Shown piece by piece: positions 34,453-43,298 of a DNA stretch of 64,000 nt (the first letter of the stretch is position 1; each line of letters begins with the position of its first letter). Under the pieces are notes generated by a model. That model was not told the DNA's origin, made no database searches, and saw only the letters and a program-made list of their open reading frames with translations. A program made the position numbers and the translations under genes. This DNA comes from Candidatus Enterococcus leclercqii (lineage in GTDB: Bacteria > Bacillota > Bacilli > Lactobacillales > Enterococcaceae): contig NZ_MAEH01000009.1 of the NCBI RefSeq assembly GCF_009933135.1, forward strand, positions 1 to 64,000, written 5' to 3'.

Positions 34453-37073
34453 ACATTTTGAACAGGGTATCTTTTGCCTATCTGAAGAAAAATAAAACCC
34501 GTACGTTGGTAACCATTATCGGAGTTGTTTTGTCTGTTGCACTCGTTACTTTGGTTACTACGTTAGCGGCATCTTTTCACCAACTACTGTTAAACGATGC
34601 AATTGCAGCTGACGGAGACTACACACTGGTTTATCAGTTCAAAACCAGAACAGAGGAAAAAAAAGAGCAAGAGATCCGCAATGACAAACAAGTGGCCGAG
34701 TCCTATCTCACAGATATATTTGCCTTGACTACACTACCTAAGCAGTATATGGATAACTCGGATGTTCCTTCATTCGGTCAACTTATCGGAGTAGAATCTT
34801 TAGGGTTCAAAAAACTGCCCTTCGGAAAATTGGAGGGCAACTTACCTGTGAATGACCATGAATTATTAGTTTCCACCGATTTCATAGAACAAACCGGCAA
34901 AAAGTTGAAAATTGGCAGCCAACTAAGCCTGCCTCTTGTTACTAATTTCGAAACATACCATTCTGACTCTTCCATAGAAGAATATTTGGCTAAATTCAAA
35001 CCAACTCTTGAAGCCAATTATCGTATCTCAGGAATTTATCAGCCGTCACAAGACACAGAGACTTGGGGCCGTGTTTACAAATTTTATACCACTGCGGAAC
35101 CCCTCAAATATAGCCATCCCAGTTCTCTATATCTACGCTTAAAAGATCCCGGTCAATGGCAGGAATTCAAAAAACAGCATTCTGGAAAAGAGCTGGAGGA
35201 TGTCGTTGTTCAATTAAACTCAACTGTCTCGCAACTACAAGGAAACGGTGCTGAAACTCAGAACAATTATACTAATTTGATGCTGACAGGTACTGCAGCA
35301 GTTTTCATCCTATTGATTTCGCTGGGTTCTGTCTTATTGATTCACAATGCTTTTTCCATGTCGATTAATGAACGTCTGCAGCAATTCGGTATCTTGTCTT
35401 CAGTAGGAGCTACAAAAAAACAACTGCGCTATTCAGTTTTATTTGAAGGCTTAGTGATAGGGGGAATTGCAATCCACCTTGGTCTCATTAGCGGTTTGTC
35501 GCTAGTCTACATTGGTCGTTCCGGCTTTTTGATTCTCTTGAGACAAATGAATGAACCAGAATTATTAGCGGTCGTAAGCAAGCTGCCGATTGTTACTAGT
35601 TGGCAAGTGCTGATAGTGGCGGCAATTGTAGGCTTTATTACCATTTTGTTATCGGCTTGGCTACCCGCAAGAAGGGCGTTACGCGCTTCAGCAATCACAG
35701 TTATTCGTCAGAATGATCAGATACACTTTGAGAGCAAGAAGATTAGAACAAGTTGGTTAACAACAAAGATTTTTGGCTTTTCAAGTGTATTAGCAATCAA
35801 AAATTTCAAACGCAATCGCAAAGCATACCGCTCCACTATCATCTCGCTCTTTGTTTCGATTGTTTTATTCATCGGTACCTCTTCACTGGTGATGTATGTC
35901 GAAAATAGTATTCAAACTGCTTCTCCTATTGAAGAATCCGATTTGAGTTTTACTGCTTTTCGTGGAGATTCCCAGAGTATTTTGGAAATTTTCAAAGAAT
36001 TTGATCAGATTCCCCAGATCAAAAGCCAAGGTTGGCAAGCAAGTAGCTATGTCATGGCAGAATTTCCTGAAGGTTCGCTATCTGAAAGAAGTCTTCGCGA
36101 AAAAAATGATTCTACCGATGAAAAATCACAGAAGAATCCAATGCAAATGATAGCCATTTTAGGACTGGATGATACTACATTTAACTCATGGAGCCAGCAA
36201 CTCGGCGTACCTACTACTGATTTTTACCAGAATGATTCTTTTGTCGGCATCGCAAACTCACATCTTTCATATTATGAGTCTGATCAAAAAAAGATTGTCA
36301 GCTATGACTTGTTGAAAAGTACAACTCCGCTAACATTGGCTTTGACAGGTTTCATTGATGAAAAGCGTACTGTTTTGAATACACACTTACAACTAAGTAC
36401 CTACACTGAAAAAGAACCCGCGATGTTTCACACACCAAATAAAAATGAACTGTACGTCTATCTACCTTTTTCCCAATTTGAAAGATTAAAGGAGAGTATT
36501 CCTGAAGCCTTCCATTCTGGCAACGATACGACAATTTTCAACTATAAGATCCTGAGTGATGATTCGACCACAGTTGAACGTTCGATGCGTAGGATATTGC
36601 AAGCCTATCCTAGTATAGACGGAAATGTCGTCAACAATGTTCAAAGAGACCGAACAAATCGCAATATGCTGACTGCTACTAAAATTTTTGTTTACAGTTT
36701 TATTAGTATCATTGCACTAATTGCTGTCGCAAATGTTTTCAATACAATTGCTACAAACATCAATCTCAGAAAAAGAGAGCTTGCTATGCTGGAATCTGTC
36801 GGCATGGAACCACGAGCAATCTATAAAATGATGTGCTTTGAATGTCTCTTATATGGCACCAAAGCCTTGCTATGGGGTCTACCAGTCGCTATGGTTATAA
36901 ATTTCATCATCTATAAATTTACGACTTCCGGAGTGGAGCAAGCCTTTCTGGTACCCTGGCAGGCAATTGCCATTAGCATTCTCCTCGTTTTCATCATCGT
37001 ATTTGTCACTATGATTTATGCTGTACACAAGCTCCAAAAGAAAAACATCATCGCCGGTTTACGAAGCCAATAA
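34449..37073 (+). CDS. FtsX-fold ABC transporter permease, duplicated 4+4 helix layout
   Basis: This 874-aa permease has two MacB-like halves. Each half has one membrane helix, a large extracytoplasmic domain and then three helices. The first half starts with KNKTRTLVTIIGVVLSVALVTLV and returns at about 275-425; the second starts with YRSTIISLFVSIVLFIGTSSLVMYV (about 465) and ends near 870. The motif RRALRASAITVIRQN follows the first half. Such permeases often work with intramembrane-sensing kinases in resistance to peptide antibiotics, which fits the downstream genes. The exact substrate is unknown. Its overlap with the ATPase gene indicates tight coupling. Confidence 0.85.
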   Translation: MNILNRVSFAYLKKNKTRTLVTIIGVVLSVALVTLVTTLAASFHQLLLNDAIAADGDYTLVYQFKTRTEEKKEQEIRNDKQVAESYLTDIFALTTLPKQYMDNSDVPSFGQLIGVESLGFKKLPFGKLEGNLPVNDHELLVSTDFIEQTGKKLKIGSQLSLPLVTNFETYHSDSSIEEYLAKFKPTLEANYRISGIYQPSQDTETWGRVYKFYTTAEPLKYSHPSSLYLRLKDPGQWQEFKKQHSGKELEDVVVQLNSTVSQLQGNGAETQNNYTNLMLTGTAAVFILLISLGSVLLIHNAFSMSINERLQQFGILSSVGATKKQLRYSVLFEGLVIGGIAIHLGLISGLSLVYIGRSGFLILLRQMNEPELLAVVSKLPIVTSWQVLIVAAIVGFITILLSAWLPARRALRASAITVIRQNDQIHFESKKIRTSWLTTKIFGFSSVLAIKNFKRNRKAYRSTIISLFVSIVLFIGTSSLVMYVENSIQTASPIEESDLSFTAFRGDSQSILEIFKEFDQIPQIKSQGWQASSYVMAEFPEGSLSERSLREKNDSTDEKSQKNPMQMIAILGLDDTTFNSWSQQLGVPTTDFYQNDSFVGIANSHLSYYESDQKKIVSYDLLKSTTPLTLALTGFIDEKRTVLNTHLQLSTYTEKEPAMFHTPNKNELYVYLPFSQFERLKESIPEAFHSGNDTTIFNYKILSDDSTTVERSMRRILQAYPSIDGNVVNNVQRDRTNRNMLTATKIFVYSFISIIALIAVANVFNTIATNINLRKRELAMLESVGMEPRAIYKMMCFECLLYGTKALLWGLPVAMVINFIIYKFTTSGVEQAFLVPWQAIAISILLVFIIVFVTMIYAVHKLQKKNIIAGLRSQ

Positions 37074-37093
37074 AAATAATCCCTTTGCCAGAT

Positions 37094-37124
37094 AAAACTC
37101 GTGGATAAGTTCTACGAGTTTTTC
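37094..37124 (+). terminator. Terminator of the ABC transporter unit
   Basis: AAACTCGT (37095-37102) pairs with ACGAGTTT (37114-37121), followed by TTTC. It separates the transporter genes from the two-component genes. Confidence 0.75.
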
Positions 37125-37188
37125 TGATGTCTTTTCAAAATATGTCCTACTCCCGCTGATTTTCACATAATTTAGCATATTACTCTCT

Positions 37189-37217
37189 TTGCTATCATTT
37201 GTGGTCTAACGTATAAT
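37189..37217 (+). promoter_or_regulatory. Promoter of the first two-component system
   Basis: A -35 TTGCTA (37189-37194) and a perfect -10 TATAAT (37212-37217) are 17 bp apart. The sensor genes therefore have a constitutive-looking promoter separate from the palindrome-controlled transporter. Confidence 0.75.
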
Positions 37218-37252
37218 GACCGTAATCATCCCGCTAGAAATGAGGACTGCTT

Positions 37253-37927
37253 ATGACCAGAATCCTAATTATTGAAGACGAGAAAGCTATCGCTGAAAAG
37301 CTGCAGCTATTACTGTTACAGCATGGATTTGAATGTGAAACAGTCCATACTCGAAAAGATGCCCTAAATAGACTAAAGCCTTCTAGCATCTACCCAAACC
37401 TGCTGTTGATTGACCTCAATCTTCCGGATGGATCGGGATATGGAATCAGCTCCCAGGCAAAAGCATTGGATATCCCCTTCATTTTTTTAACAGCAATGGA
37501 TGATGAAGCGAGTATCGTCACCGGCTTTGATCTAGGTGGCGATGACTATATTGTTAAACCTTTTCGCCCATTAGAACTCTTGTCCCGCATCAAAAATGTG
37601 TTGCGTCGTCGAGGAGAAGCACAAGCTACTTATATCATCGAGGATCTTAGCATTGACACAGTAAAAGGTCTGGTCACTCGCGATGGAAATGAGGTCTTCT
37701 TATCTGCACTGGAGTATCGACTGCTATTGGTATTTTTAAATCACGCAGGTCAAGTACTCACTAGAGAGCGTCTCTTTCAGGAAATTTGGGATGTTGCCGG
37801 GGATTTCGTCAATGACAATACATTAACAGTCTATATTAAGCGTCTCCGAGAGAAAATCGAAAAAGACCCACAACACCCTACAAAAATTAAAACAATACGC
37901 GGACTAGGTTATCGTCTGGAGGTCTAA
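37253..37927 (+). CDS. OmpR-family response regulator
   Basis: This 224-aa DNA-binding protein has a receiver domain (IEDEKAIAE, phosphorylated Asp in LLLIDLNLPDGSG, Lys in DDYIVKPFRP) and a winged-helix output domain (LSALEYRLLLVFLNHAGQVLTRERLFQEIWD...NTLTVYIKRLREKI). It is followed 3 bp later by its kinase. The linked ABC transporter with the BceR-like palindrome is the obvious target. ATG 37253 has a GAGGAC ribosome binding site. Confidence 0.93.
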   Translation: MTRILIIEDEKAIAEKLQLLLLQHGFECETVHTRKDALNRLKPSSIYPNLLLIDLNLPDGSGYGISSQAKALDIPFIFLTAMDDEASIVTGFDLGGDDYIVKPFRPLELLSRIKNVLRRRGEAQATYIIEDLSIDTVKGLVTRDGNEVFLSALEYRLLLVFLNHAGQVLTRERLFQEIWDVAGDFVNDNTLTVYIKRLREKIEKDPQHPTKIKTIRGLGYRLEV

Positions 37928-37930
37928 ATC

Positions 37931-38959
37931 ATGCTCTTTTTGCGAAATCGACTTTTTCGTCAGAACCTGTTTTCAATGGGCTTAATCCTACTTACAGGAG
38001 GAATCTTGATTAGCCTTTTTTCTTTAGCTGGGGCTTTAGGATTTTTGTGTGGAGGCGTATTGATTGGTGGGTGTGCTGCCTTTTCTCAGTTTCAACAATA
38101 CCACCAGATTACAGTTGTCACTGAAAAAGTCGACCGTATTCTTCATGGAGAAGAATCCTTAGTAGTGGCTCAAGAAGAAGGAGAATTGGCCATACTTACT
38201 AATCAAATTGAAAAAATGACCAATCGCTTACGTGAGCAATCCGCCTCTTTGGAAAAAGAAAAAAATCATCTGGCAAATTCATTGACAGACGTCGCACATC
38301 AAGTCCGAACACCATTGACAACCCTCTTTTTACTCACAGAACAGCTGCGAACTCCTGAATTAGCAGACGCTGAATACCGCCACATCATTCGAGAACAAGA
38401 ACAGCTTTTAAAACGAGTTGACATTCTCGTTACTGAACTATTGAAAATCGCCAAGCTAGAGGCTGGTTCGGTCGTCTATCATCCGGTACAGTTAACAGCG
38501 GGACAGCTGATTCATCTAACAGTCGAAGCCTTTGCAATCCCACTGGAATTAGCAGATATTTCTCTGGCAATTCACGGTAACTTAGAAGATACCCTTTTAG
38601 TAGATCCCACTTGGACGGTGGAAGCGCTGAGTAACCTGTTAAAAAACGCTTTAGAGCATACCCCTGAAAAAGGACAGATAGCCATCACCTGTCAAAAAAA
38701 TCCAATTTATTCAGAGATTACAATTACTGACAGCGGTCCTGGAATTTCCCAAGAAGATCTTCCTTTTCTGTTTGATCGATTTTATCAAGGAAAACGGCAT
38801 CATGACGCTAGTTTCGGAATTGGTCTCGCACTTTCTAGAATGATCATCAGTCAACAAAATGGTAGTCTTACCGCTAAAAATGTCCAAAAAGGTGGCGCTT
38901 CTTTCACGGTCCGTTTTTATCAAACAGAGGCAGTAGCAATGACAAACAACCGCGTTTGA
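37931..38959 (+). CDS. Sensor histidine kinase, intramembrane-sensing type
   Basis: This 342-aa kinase has two closely spaced N-terminal membrane helices (about 14-52) and almost no extracytoplasmic loop, so it cannot bind a ligand directly outside. The H-box is SLTDVAHQVRTPLTTLFLL, the N-box LSNLLKNALEHTPE, and the G boxes DSGPGISQED and FGIGLALSRMI. Intramembrane-sensing kinases of this size typically read the flux state of a partner FtsX-type transporter, here the one just upstream. It shares an operon with the response regulator. Confidence 0.9.
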   Translation: MLFLRNRLFRQNLFSMGLILLTGGILISLFSLAGALGFLCGGVLIGGCAAFSQFQQYHQITVVTEKVDRILHGEESLVVAQEEGELAILTNQIEKMTNRLREQSASLEKEKNHLANSLTDVAHQVRTPLTTLFLLTEQLRTPELADAEYRHIIREQEQLLKRVDILVTELLKIAKLEAGSVVYHPVQLTAGQLIHLTVEAFAIPLELADISLAIHGNLEDTLLVDPTWTVEALSNLLKNALEHTPEKGQIAITCQKNPIYSEITITDSGPGISQEDLPFLFDRFYQGKRHHDASFGIGLALSRMIISQQNGSLTAKNVQKGGASFTVRFYQTEAVAMTNNRV

Positions 38960-39034
38960 GAAAGGACTTAGAAGTTCACAAACGCCTGTATACTTTCCAA
39001 GTTAGTTTTTCAATTCCCCCTTATTAATCGCTAT

Positions 39035-39094
39035 AAAAAAACCTTCCTTGATTTCCCGCTTTCACAAAAGCGGCGTTTCAAAGAAGGTTTTTTT
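39035..39094. terminator. Bidirectional terminator after the sensor kinase
   Basis: AAAAAAACCTTC (39035-39046) pairs with GAAGGTTTTTTT (39083-39094), with an inner hairpin CCGCTTT...AAAGCGG. It serves the kinase gene on the plus strand and the P-loop gene on the minus strand, whose last codons lie in the stem. Confidence 0.8.
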
Positions 39095-39587
39095 CGATCA
39101 GTTGTTGAGCTGCTTGGCTGTTTTTCACCATGACGATGCGCTCTTGCAATCCTTGTTGTGCCAGCCACTCCAGCAATATCCGCCGATTTCTTGGATAATT
39201 GCGGGTCCATTTGAGGTAAGCCCATAACATCTTCCAAGTTGGCGCTTGTCCCAAAGTTTTCTTTTCCCGGCGCTGTTGATACCATCGCAAGAAGAGTCGT
39301 TTTAGACGGATAACTACCGGCGTTTCGAGGAAAATAATCAGGTCTGCCTGCTGAAAGCTCTCTCTCAAAATCTTTCGCGGTGTGCCTTCTGTGATCCAGT
39401 GGCGTTGTGTCAAAAATTCATTAAATAGCTGATCTCGTTCTTTTGGTGCCCGTTTGTGGTCCCCATCAGCTTCTCGTCTCCAAACAACCTCGTCTTTTTC
39501 ACACAAAGGAATCTGATACTCTTCTGATAATTGCCGGGCTAGCGTCGTTTTGCCGCTGCCCACTGAACCACAAATATCAATTCGCAT
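39078..39587 (-). CDS. P-loop NMP-kinase-like protein (topology-modulation type)
   Basis: This 169-aa soluble protein has Walker A ICGSVGSGKTTLARQL (residues 5-20), a lid-like HWITEGTPRKIL and a DLIIFLETPVVIRLKRLFLRW segment. It resembles adenylate-kinase-like proteins annotated as DNA topology modulation (FlaR) proteins, probably small-molecule kinases. GGGAGGTG lies before the ATG. Its substrate is unknown. It lies between the first two-component system and murF, with no operon partner. Confidence 0.75.
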   Translation of the reverse strand: MRIDICGSVGSGKTTLARQLSEEYQIPLCEKDEVVWRREADGDHKRAPKERDQLFNEFLTQRHWITEGTPRKILRESFQQADLIIFLETPVVIRLKRLFLRWYQQRREKKTLGQAPTWKMLWAYLKWTRNYPRNRRILLEWLAQQGLQERIVMVKNSQAAQQLIEKNLL

Positions 39588-39621
39588 CTAGCCACCTCCC
39601 AAGGCTTTCTTTTCTACAGCT

Positions 39622-39650
39622 AAAAGGACTTGTCACACTTCAACAAGTCC
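39622..39650 (-). terminator. Terminator of murF
   Basis: On the minus strand GGACTTG (39650-39644) pairs with CAAGTCC (39632-39626), followed by TTTTA. It lies about 90 bp past the murF stop. Confidence 0.65.
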
Positions 39651-39740
39651 CCACCTCACAACACAATAACAGTCGCAGCTTTCCGTGAATGAAGCTTCGA
39701 CTGTTTTCAGCTCTTGAAAATTGTGATTCAAAACTGCTGA

Positions 39741-41096
39741 CTACTCTTCTGTCAATGCCTCAACGACTTCGGACAGCCCCATGCCATTGCTTCCTTTCAA
39801 AAGAATACTGTCAGCAGGGCCTAACTCCGCTTTTATCATTTGAATCAAGGCGCTTTTATTGGGCTTGTCGAAATGATACACAGTCAAATCGGCATCTTTT
39901 TCAGTCAGCGCATTTAAAAGAGCTGTCATCTCAGTCCCGTATAAAAAGACAGTATCGTAGCTATCATCAATATGCGCTGCCATGGCGGCGTGCATTTGGC
40001 GAGAGTCCGGACCCAGTTCCAGCATATCAGCCAGCACAGCCAGCTTGCGGCCGTCGGAGGTCTGTAGTTTACCGAAAGTATCTAAAACCAATGCCATCGC
40101 GGTTGGGTTGGCATTGTAGACATCGCTCAAAACTTGGGCGCCGTTTTTAGCGGTCAGCCATTGCGTCCGATTTTTGGTCAGCTGAACTGTCGCCAATCCT
40201 TGGGCAATCTGGCTATCACTCAATCCAAAATGCTTGCCAAATCCATAGGCAATCAGAGCATTTTTAACATTATACGCACCGATCACTGGAATTTCGAAGG
40301 TCTTGCCAGCAACTTCAAACACTGTCCGTTCTTTACTTTCTGCAATCACGGTTGCTGAAATATCTCCTTGTTGAATACCAAATGTTGTCACCTGTTGAGA
40401 CAATCCTGCCAGTAGCGGCAACAATAACGGCTCATCTGCTGGCACCAGCAGTAGTCCTTTTGTTGCTAGTCCCTGTACGATTTCCATTTTGGCCGCTGCG
40501 ATTCCAGCCCGAGAGCCCAAGTTTTCGATATGAGCCTCTCCGATAATAGTGATGGCCGCTGCATCCGGCTGTCCCATTACCGACAATTCAGCGAGCTCAC
40601 CGGCATGATCCATCCCCATCTCCAATACCAACAGCTGGCAATCATCCGGCATATGCAAAATTGTGTAGGGCATGCCAATATTGTTGTTGTAGTTGCCTTG
40701 GGTTTTATACGTAATGAATTGTTGTGACAAAACGGCTGCTGTCAAATCTTTAGTCGTGGTTTTGCCGTTGCTACCGGTGATGGCAACCGTCTTTGGCGCC
40801 AATTTTTTCTTGTAGTAAACTGCCAGCTGCTGCATTGCCGCAAGCGGATCTGCCACCGGAATCTTTGTGACACCTGCGGGCAGCTCTTGGCTATCGCGAC
40901 TCCAAAAAGCTGCCACTGCCCCATTTTTAGCAGCGGCATCAATAAAATCATGGCCATCTCGCACCCCAGCCAAGGGAACGAACAAATCTCCTGCCTGTAC
41001 TTTACGACTGTCAAATTCGACTTGATTGATGACTGTTTCATCAGTAATATGATCGGCACCAAACAGCGCTGCCACTTCTTTAATCGTTAATTTCAT
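39741..41096 (-). CDS. murF: UDP-N-acetylmuramoyl-tripeptide--D-alanyl-D-alanine ligase
   Basis: MurF adds D-Ala-D-Ala, made by Alr and Ddl, to the UDP-MurNAc-tripeptide. The 451-aa enzyme has the ATP loop AITGSNGKTTTKDLTAAVLS, the N-terminal uridine-binding domain (FDSRKVQAGDLFVPLAGVRDGHDFID), and the central and C-terminal ligase motifs DVYNANPTAMALVLD and LKGSNGMGLSEVVEAL. GAGAGG lies 8 nt before the ATG. In many enterococci it directly follows ddl; here ddl is 8 kb away, with an efflux pair and a PTS operon between. Confidence 0.96.
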   Translation of the reverse strand: MKLTIKEVAALFGADHITDETVINQVEFDSRKVQAGDLFVPLAGVRDGHDFIDAAAKNGAVAAFWSRDSQELPAGVTKIPVADPLAAMQQLAVYYKKKLAPKTVAITGSNGKTTTKDLTAAVLSQQFITYKTQGNYNNNIGMPYTILHMPDDCQLLVLEMGMDHAGELAELSVMGQPDAAAITIIGEAHIENLGSRAGIAAAKMEIVQGLATKGLLLVPADEPLLLPLLAGLSQQVTTFGIQQGDISATVIAESKERTVFEVAGKTFEIPVIGAYNVKNALIAYGFGKHFGLSDSQIAQGLATVQLTKNRTQWLTAKNGAQVLSDVYNANPTAMALVLDTFGKLQTSDGRKLAVLADMLELGPDSRQMHAAMAAHIDDSYDTVFLYGTEMTALLNALTEKDADLTVYHFDKPNKSALIQMIKAELGPADSILLKGSNGMGLSEVVEALTEE

Positions 41097-41184
41097 AAGT
41101 TTAACCTCTCAAACTTGCTGTCTTTTTCATTTTCGATTGTACCACAACCATGCCTGTCCGCCACTTCTCCTTGTGCCCATGTTG

Positions 41185-41212
41185 TTGATTGGAAGGCAAA
41201 AAATGCTATACT
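41185..41212 (+). promoter_or_regulatory. Promoter of the MarR-type gene
   Basis: A -35 TTGATT (41185-41190) and an extended -10 TGC-TATACT (41207-41212) are 16 bp apart. Confidence 0.6.
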
Positions 41213-41269
41213 GGTGTCATTGAAGATACTTTCTGGAAAAACGATGGCGATTTTAAGGAGCGAGCTACT

Positions 41270-41722
41270 ATGGAACGTCAGCAACAACTGATGGCACAAT
41301 TGACAGATTTGACAAACGAGCTGGTCTGGATCAATCGTCCGGCTATGGAAAAGGAGCTGCAGGGCTATAAGCTCAATGAGATCGATCTGATTGAAAAAAT
41401 TGCACTGATTCCTAATCCTAACGTTACCAAACTAGCAGCTGCCAGCTATATGACTCGTGGCGCCATCAGCAAGCTCACTAAAAAGATGATCGAAAAAGGG
41501 TTGATTGAAAATTATCAATCGCCGGAAAACAAGAAGGAAATTTACTTTCGCCTGACTGCAGCTGGGGATACCCTCAATCGCCGCCATCAAAAACTGCATG
41601 AAGAATTCGCCCAACGTGACGCTGCGGCCTTTGCAACTATGACAGATGAAGAGTTCGATACGGTTTTTCGTTTTATTGGCCGCTATCGGGAACATTTGAA
41701 ACACATGTTGAAAGATTCGTGA
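41270..41722 (+). CDS. MarR-family transcriptional regulator
   Basis: This 150-aa regulator has the winged helix LAAASYMTRGAISKLTKKMIEKGLIENYQSPENKKEIYFRLTAAG (about 70-115) between dimerisation helices. MarR proteins usually repress a neighbouring transporter and release DNA on binding a small toxic molecule. The convenient target is the MFS gene directly downstream, whose promoter lies in a direct repeat. ATG 41270 has AAGGAG upstream; the frame extends further 5' only through the promoter. A terminator separates the two genes. Confidence 0.9.
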   Translation: MERQQQLMAQLTDLTNELVWINRPAMEKELQGYKLNEIDLIEKIALIPNPNVTKLAAASYMTRGAISKLTKKMIEKGLIENYQSPENKKEIYFRLTAAGDTLNRRHQKLHEEFAQRDAAAFATMTDEEFDTVFRFIGRYREHLKHMLKDS

Positions 41723-41738
41723 CACCTCACTTTGGCAG

Positions 41739-41761
41739 CCTCCATTTTTGGAGGTTTTTTT
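41739..41761 (+). terminator. Terminator of the MarR-type gene
   Basis: CCTCC (41739-41743) pairs with GGAGG (41750-41754), with an adjacent A-T pair, and is followed by seven T. Confidence 0.75.
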
Positions 41762-41774
41762 ATATATTGTTTTT

Positions 41775-41829
41775 GTTGACAAAGAAACAAAATCGGCGTA
41801 GACTCCATTTCGTTAACCAGGAAACAAAA
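41775..41829 (+). promoter_or_regulatory. Promoter and direct-repeat operator of the MFS gene
   Basis: The -35 TTGACA (41776-41781) and -10 TAGACT (41799-41804) are 17 bp apart. GTTGACAAAGAAACAAAA (41775-41792) recurs as GTTAACCAGGAAACAAAA (41812-41829) with 15 of 18 matches, 37 bp further on. The first copy covers the -35 and the second covers the transcription start, a good place for the MarR-type repressor. Confidence 0.6.
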
Positions 41830-41912
41830 AAACGGAATTTTCTCCGGAGCTAACCAGCTGAACACTTGTCTTCCAGTTTTCAAATAATCTTCGCAAATAA
41901 AGGAGTCTTTTC

Positions 41913-43121
41913 ATGAATAAAGCAACACTTAATCCTCACGCTGTAATCTTCGGCTTCATATCCGTTTTTCTAACGGGGCTGGGTCTGACCATCGTCACTC
42001 CAGTCTTGCCTTTTATGGTAGCCCCCTATGTTTCAACTTCTCACCAAGCTACTGTGGTTACTTTACTGGCCGCGGCATATGCAGCAGCGCTGTTTGTGGC
42101 CGCGCCAGTTTTAGGTGCCCTCAGCGACCGTTTCGGGCGCAAACCGGTACTGCTGCTTAGTTTAGTGGGAGCAGCTGTCGGTTATGTGATTTTCGGTATC
42201 GGCGGCTCCCTCTGGCTGCTTTTTATCGGCCGCGTCATTGATGGCTTGACTGGTGGCGAAATCGCTGCTCTTTTTGCCTATTTTGCTGATATCACACCTC
42301 CCCAGCAGCGAACCCGTTACTTTGGTTGGATCAGTGCCGTCGTTGGAATCGGTACTGCTTTAGGGCCGGTGATTGGTGGATTTTTGGCAGCATTTGGCAA
42401 TAGCGTTCCTTTTTTTGTCGGTGCTGCCATCAGCCTATTAAACGCTGTCTATGGTTTCTTCTTTATGCCGGAGACGTTAGACCCCGCTAAGCGCTCTTTT
42501 GCAATCCGCCTAAGCCACTTGAATCCCTTTAGCCAATTACACGGTCTTTTTTTACTGCCGAATGTCAAAAGATTATTACTGGCGGGTTTTCTCCTTTGGC
42601 TTCCCAATGGTTTGCTACAAGCGATTTTCGCACAGCTTTCTCTGGATAGCTTTTCTTGGCAACCGGCAGTCATCGGTCTGATGTTTGCTATGATTGGAAT
42701 CATGGACATTCTCGTTCAGACCTTCGTCATGCCATCTTTGCTCCGAGTGCTTAACGACAAACAGATTACTAGGCTCGGAATGCTGTCAGAGATCAGCGGC
42801 TATCTGTTGCTGCTGCTCTCTATTTCTGGTAAATCTCCACTGCTTTATATTGTCGGCATGATTTTGTTCAGTTTTGGCGATGCTGTTTTCGGTCCTGCTT
42901 ACAACGGTCTTTTGTCCAAATCCGCAAACCAAGCGCAACAAGGGCAACTACTAGGCGGCGCACAAAGCATCCAAGCGCTGGCGCGAGTCGCTGGACCGCT
43001 TCTCGGTGGTCAACTCTATTTATTCAGTCATGCTACTCCAGCTTTGATGGGGATTTTGGGTATCGGAACTGCACTTTTCGTTTTGAAAACTGTGGTTCCA
43101 CCGAGAGTCCCAACTAACTAA
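41913..43121 (+). CDS. MFS drug efflux transporter (TetA/quinolone-type, DHA1)
   Basis: This 402-aa antiporter has about 12 membrane helices and the MFS motif A loop GALSDRFGRKPVLL after helix 2. It also has the DHA1 features FIGRVIDGLTGGE and GWISAVVGIGTALGPVIGG (motif C-like). It should export a lipophilic compound in exchange for protons. The substrate cannot be inferred. AAGGAG lies 7 nt before the ATG. It forms a regulator-pump pair with the MarR-type gene. Confidence 0.88.
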   Translation: MNKATLNPHAVIFGFISVFLTGLGLTIVTPVLPFMVAPYVSTSHQATVVTLLAAAYAAALFVAAPVLGALSDRFGRKPVLLLSLVGAAVGYVIFGIGGSLWLLFIGRVIDGLTGGEIAALFAYFADITPPQQRTRYFGWISAVVGIGTALGPVIGGFLAAFGNSVPFFVGAAISLLNAVYGFFFMPETLDPAKRSFAIRLSHLNPFSQLHGLFLLPNVKRLLLAGFLLWLPNGLLQAIFAQLSLDSFSWQPAVIGLMFAMIGIMDILVQTFVMPSLLRVLNDKQITRLGMLSEISGYLLLLLSISGKSPLLYIVGMILFSFGDAVFGPAYNGLLSKSANQAQQGQLLGGAQSIQALARVAGPLLGGQLYLFSHATPALMGILGIGTALFVLKTVVPPRVPTN

Positions 43122-43134
43122 CGCTATTTACAAA

Positions 43135-43175
43135 AAACGCATGAATTTAACGATTGCTCGTTCCTTCATGCGTTT
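43135..43175. terminator. Terminator after the MFS gene
   Basis: AAACGCATGAA (43135-43145) pairs with TTCATGCGTTT (43165-43175) around a 19-nt loop. The T run is short on the plus strand (TTT) and longer on the minus strand (TTTTTT). Confidence 0.7.
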
Positions 43176-43298
43176 GGTGGAATTGTGGTCACAATTATTT
43201 ATTTTTGAACTCTTTTCTAACCCTCCCATAACTTACGGAGACGAGCTGTTGCGAAAAATGTCATCTCTTGCGGGAGTGTCTTTTCAACCTGTACAAAA

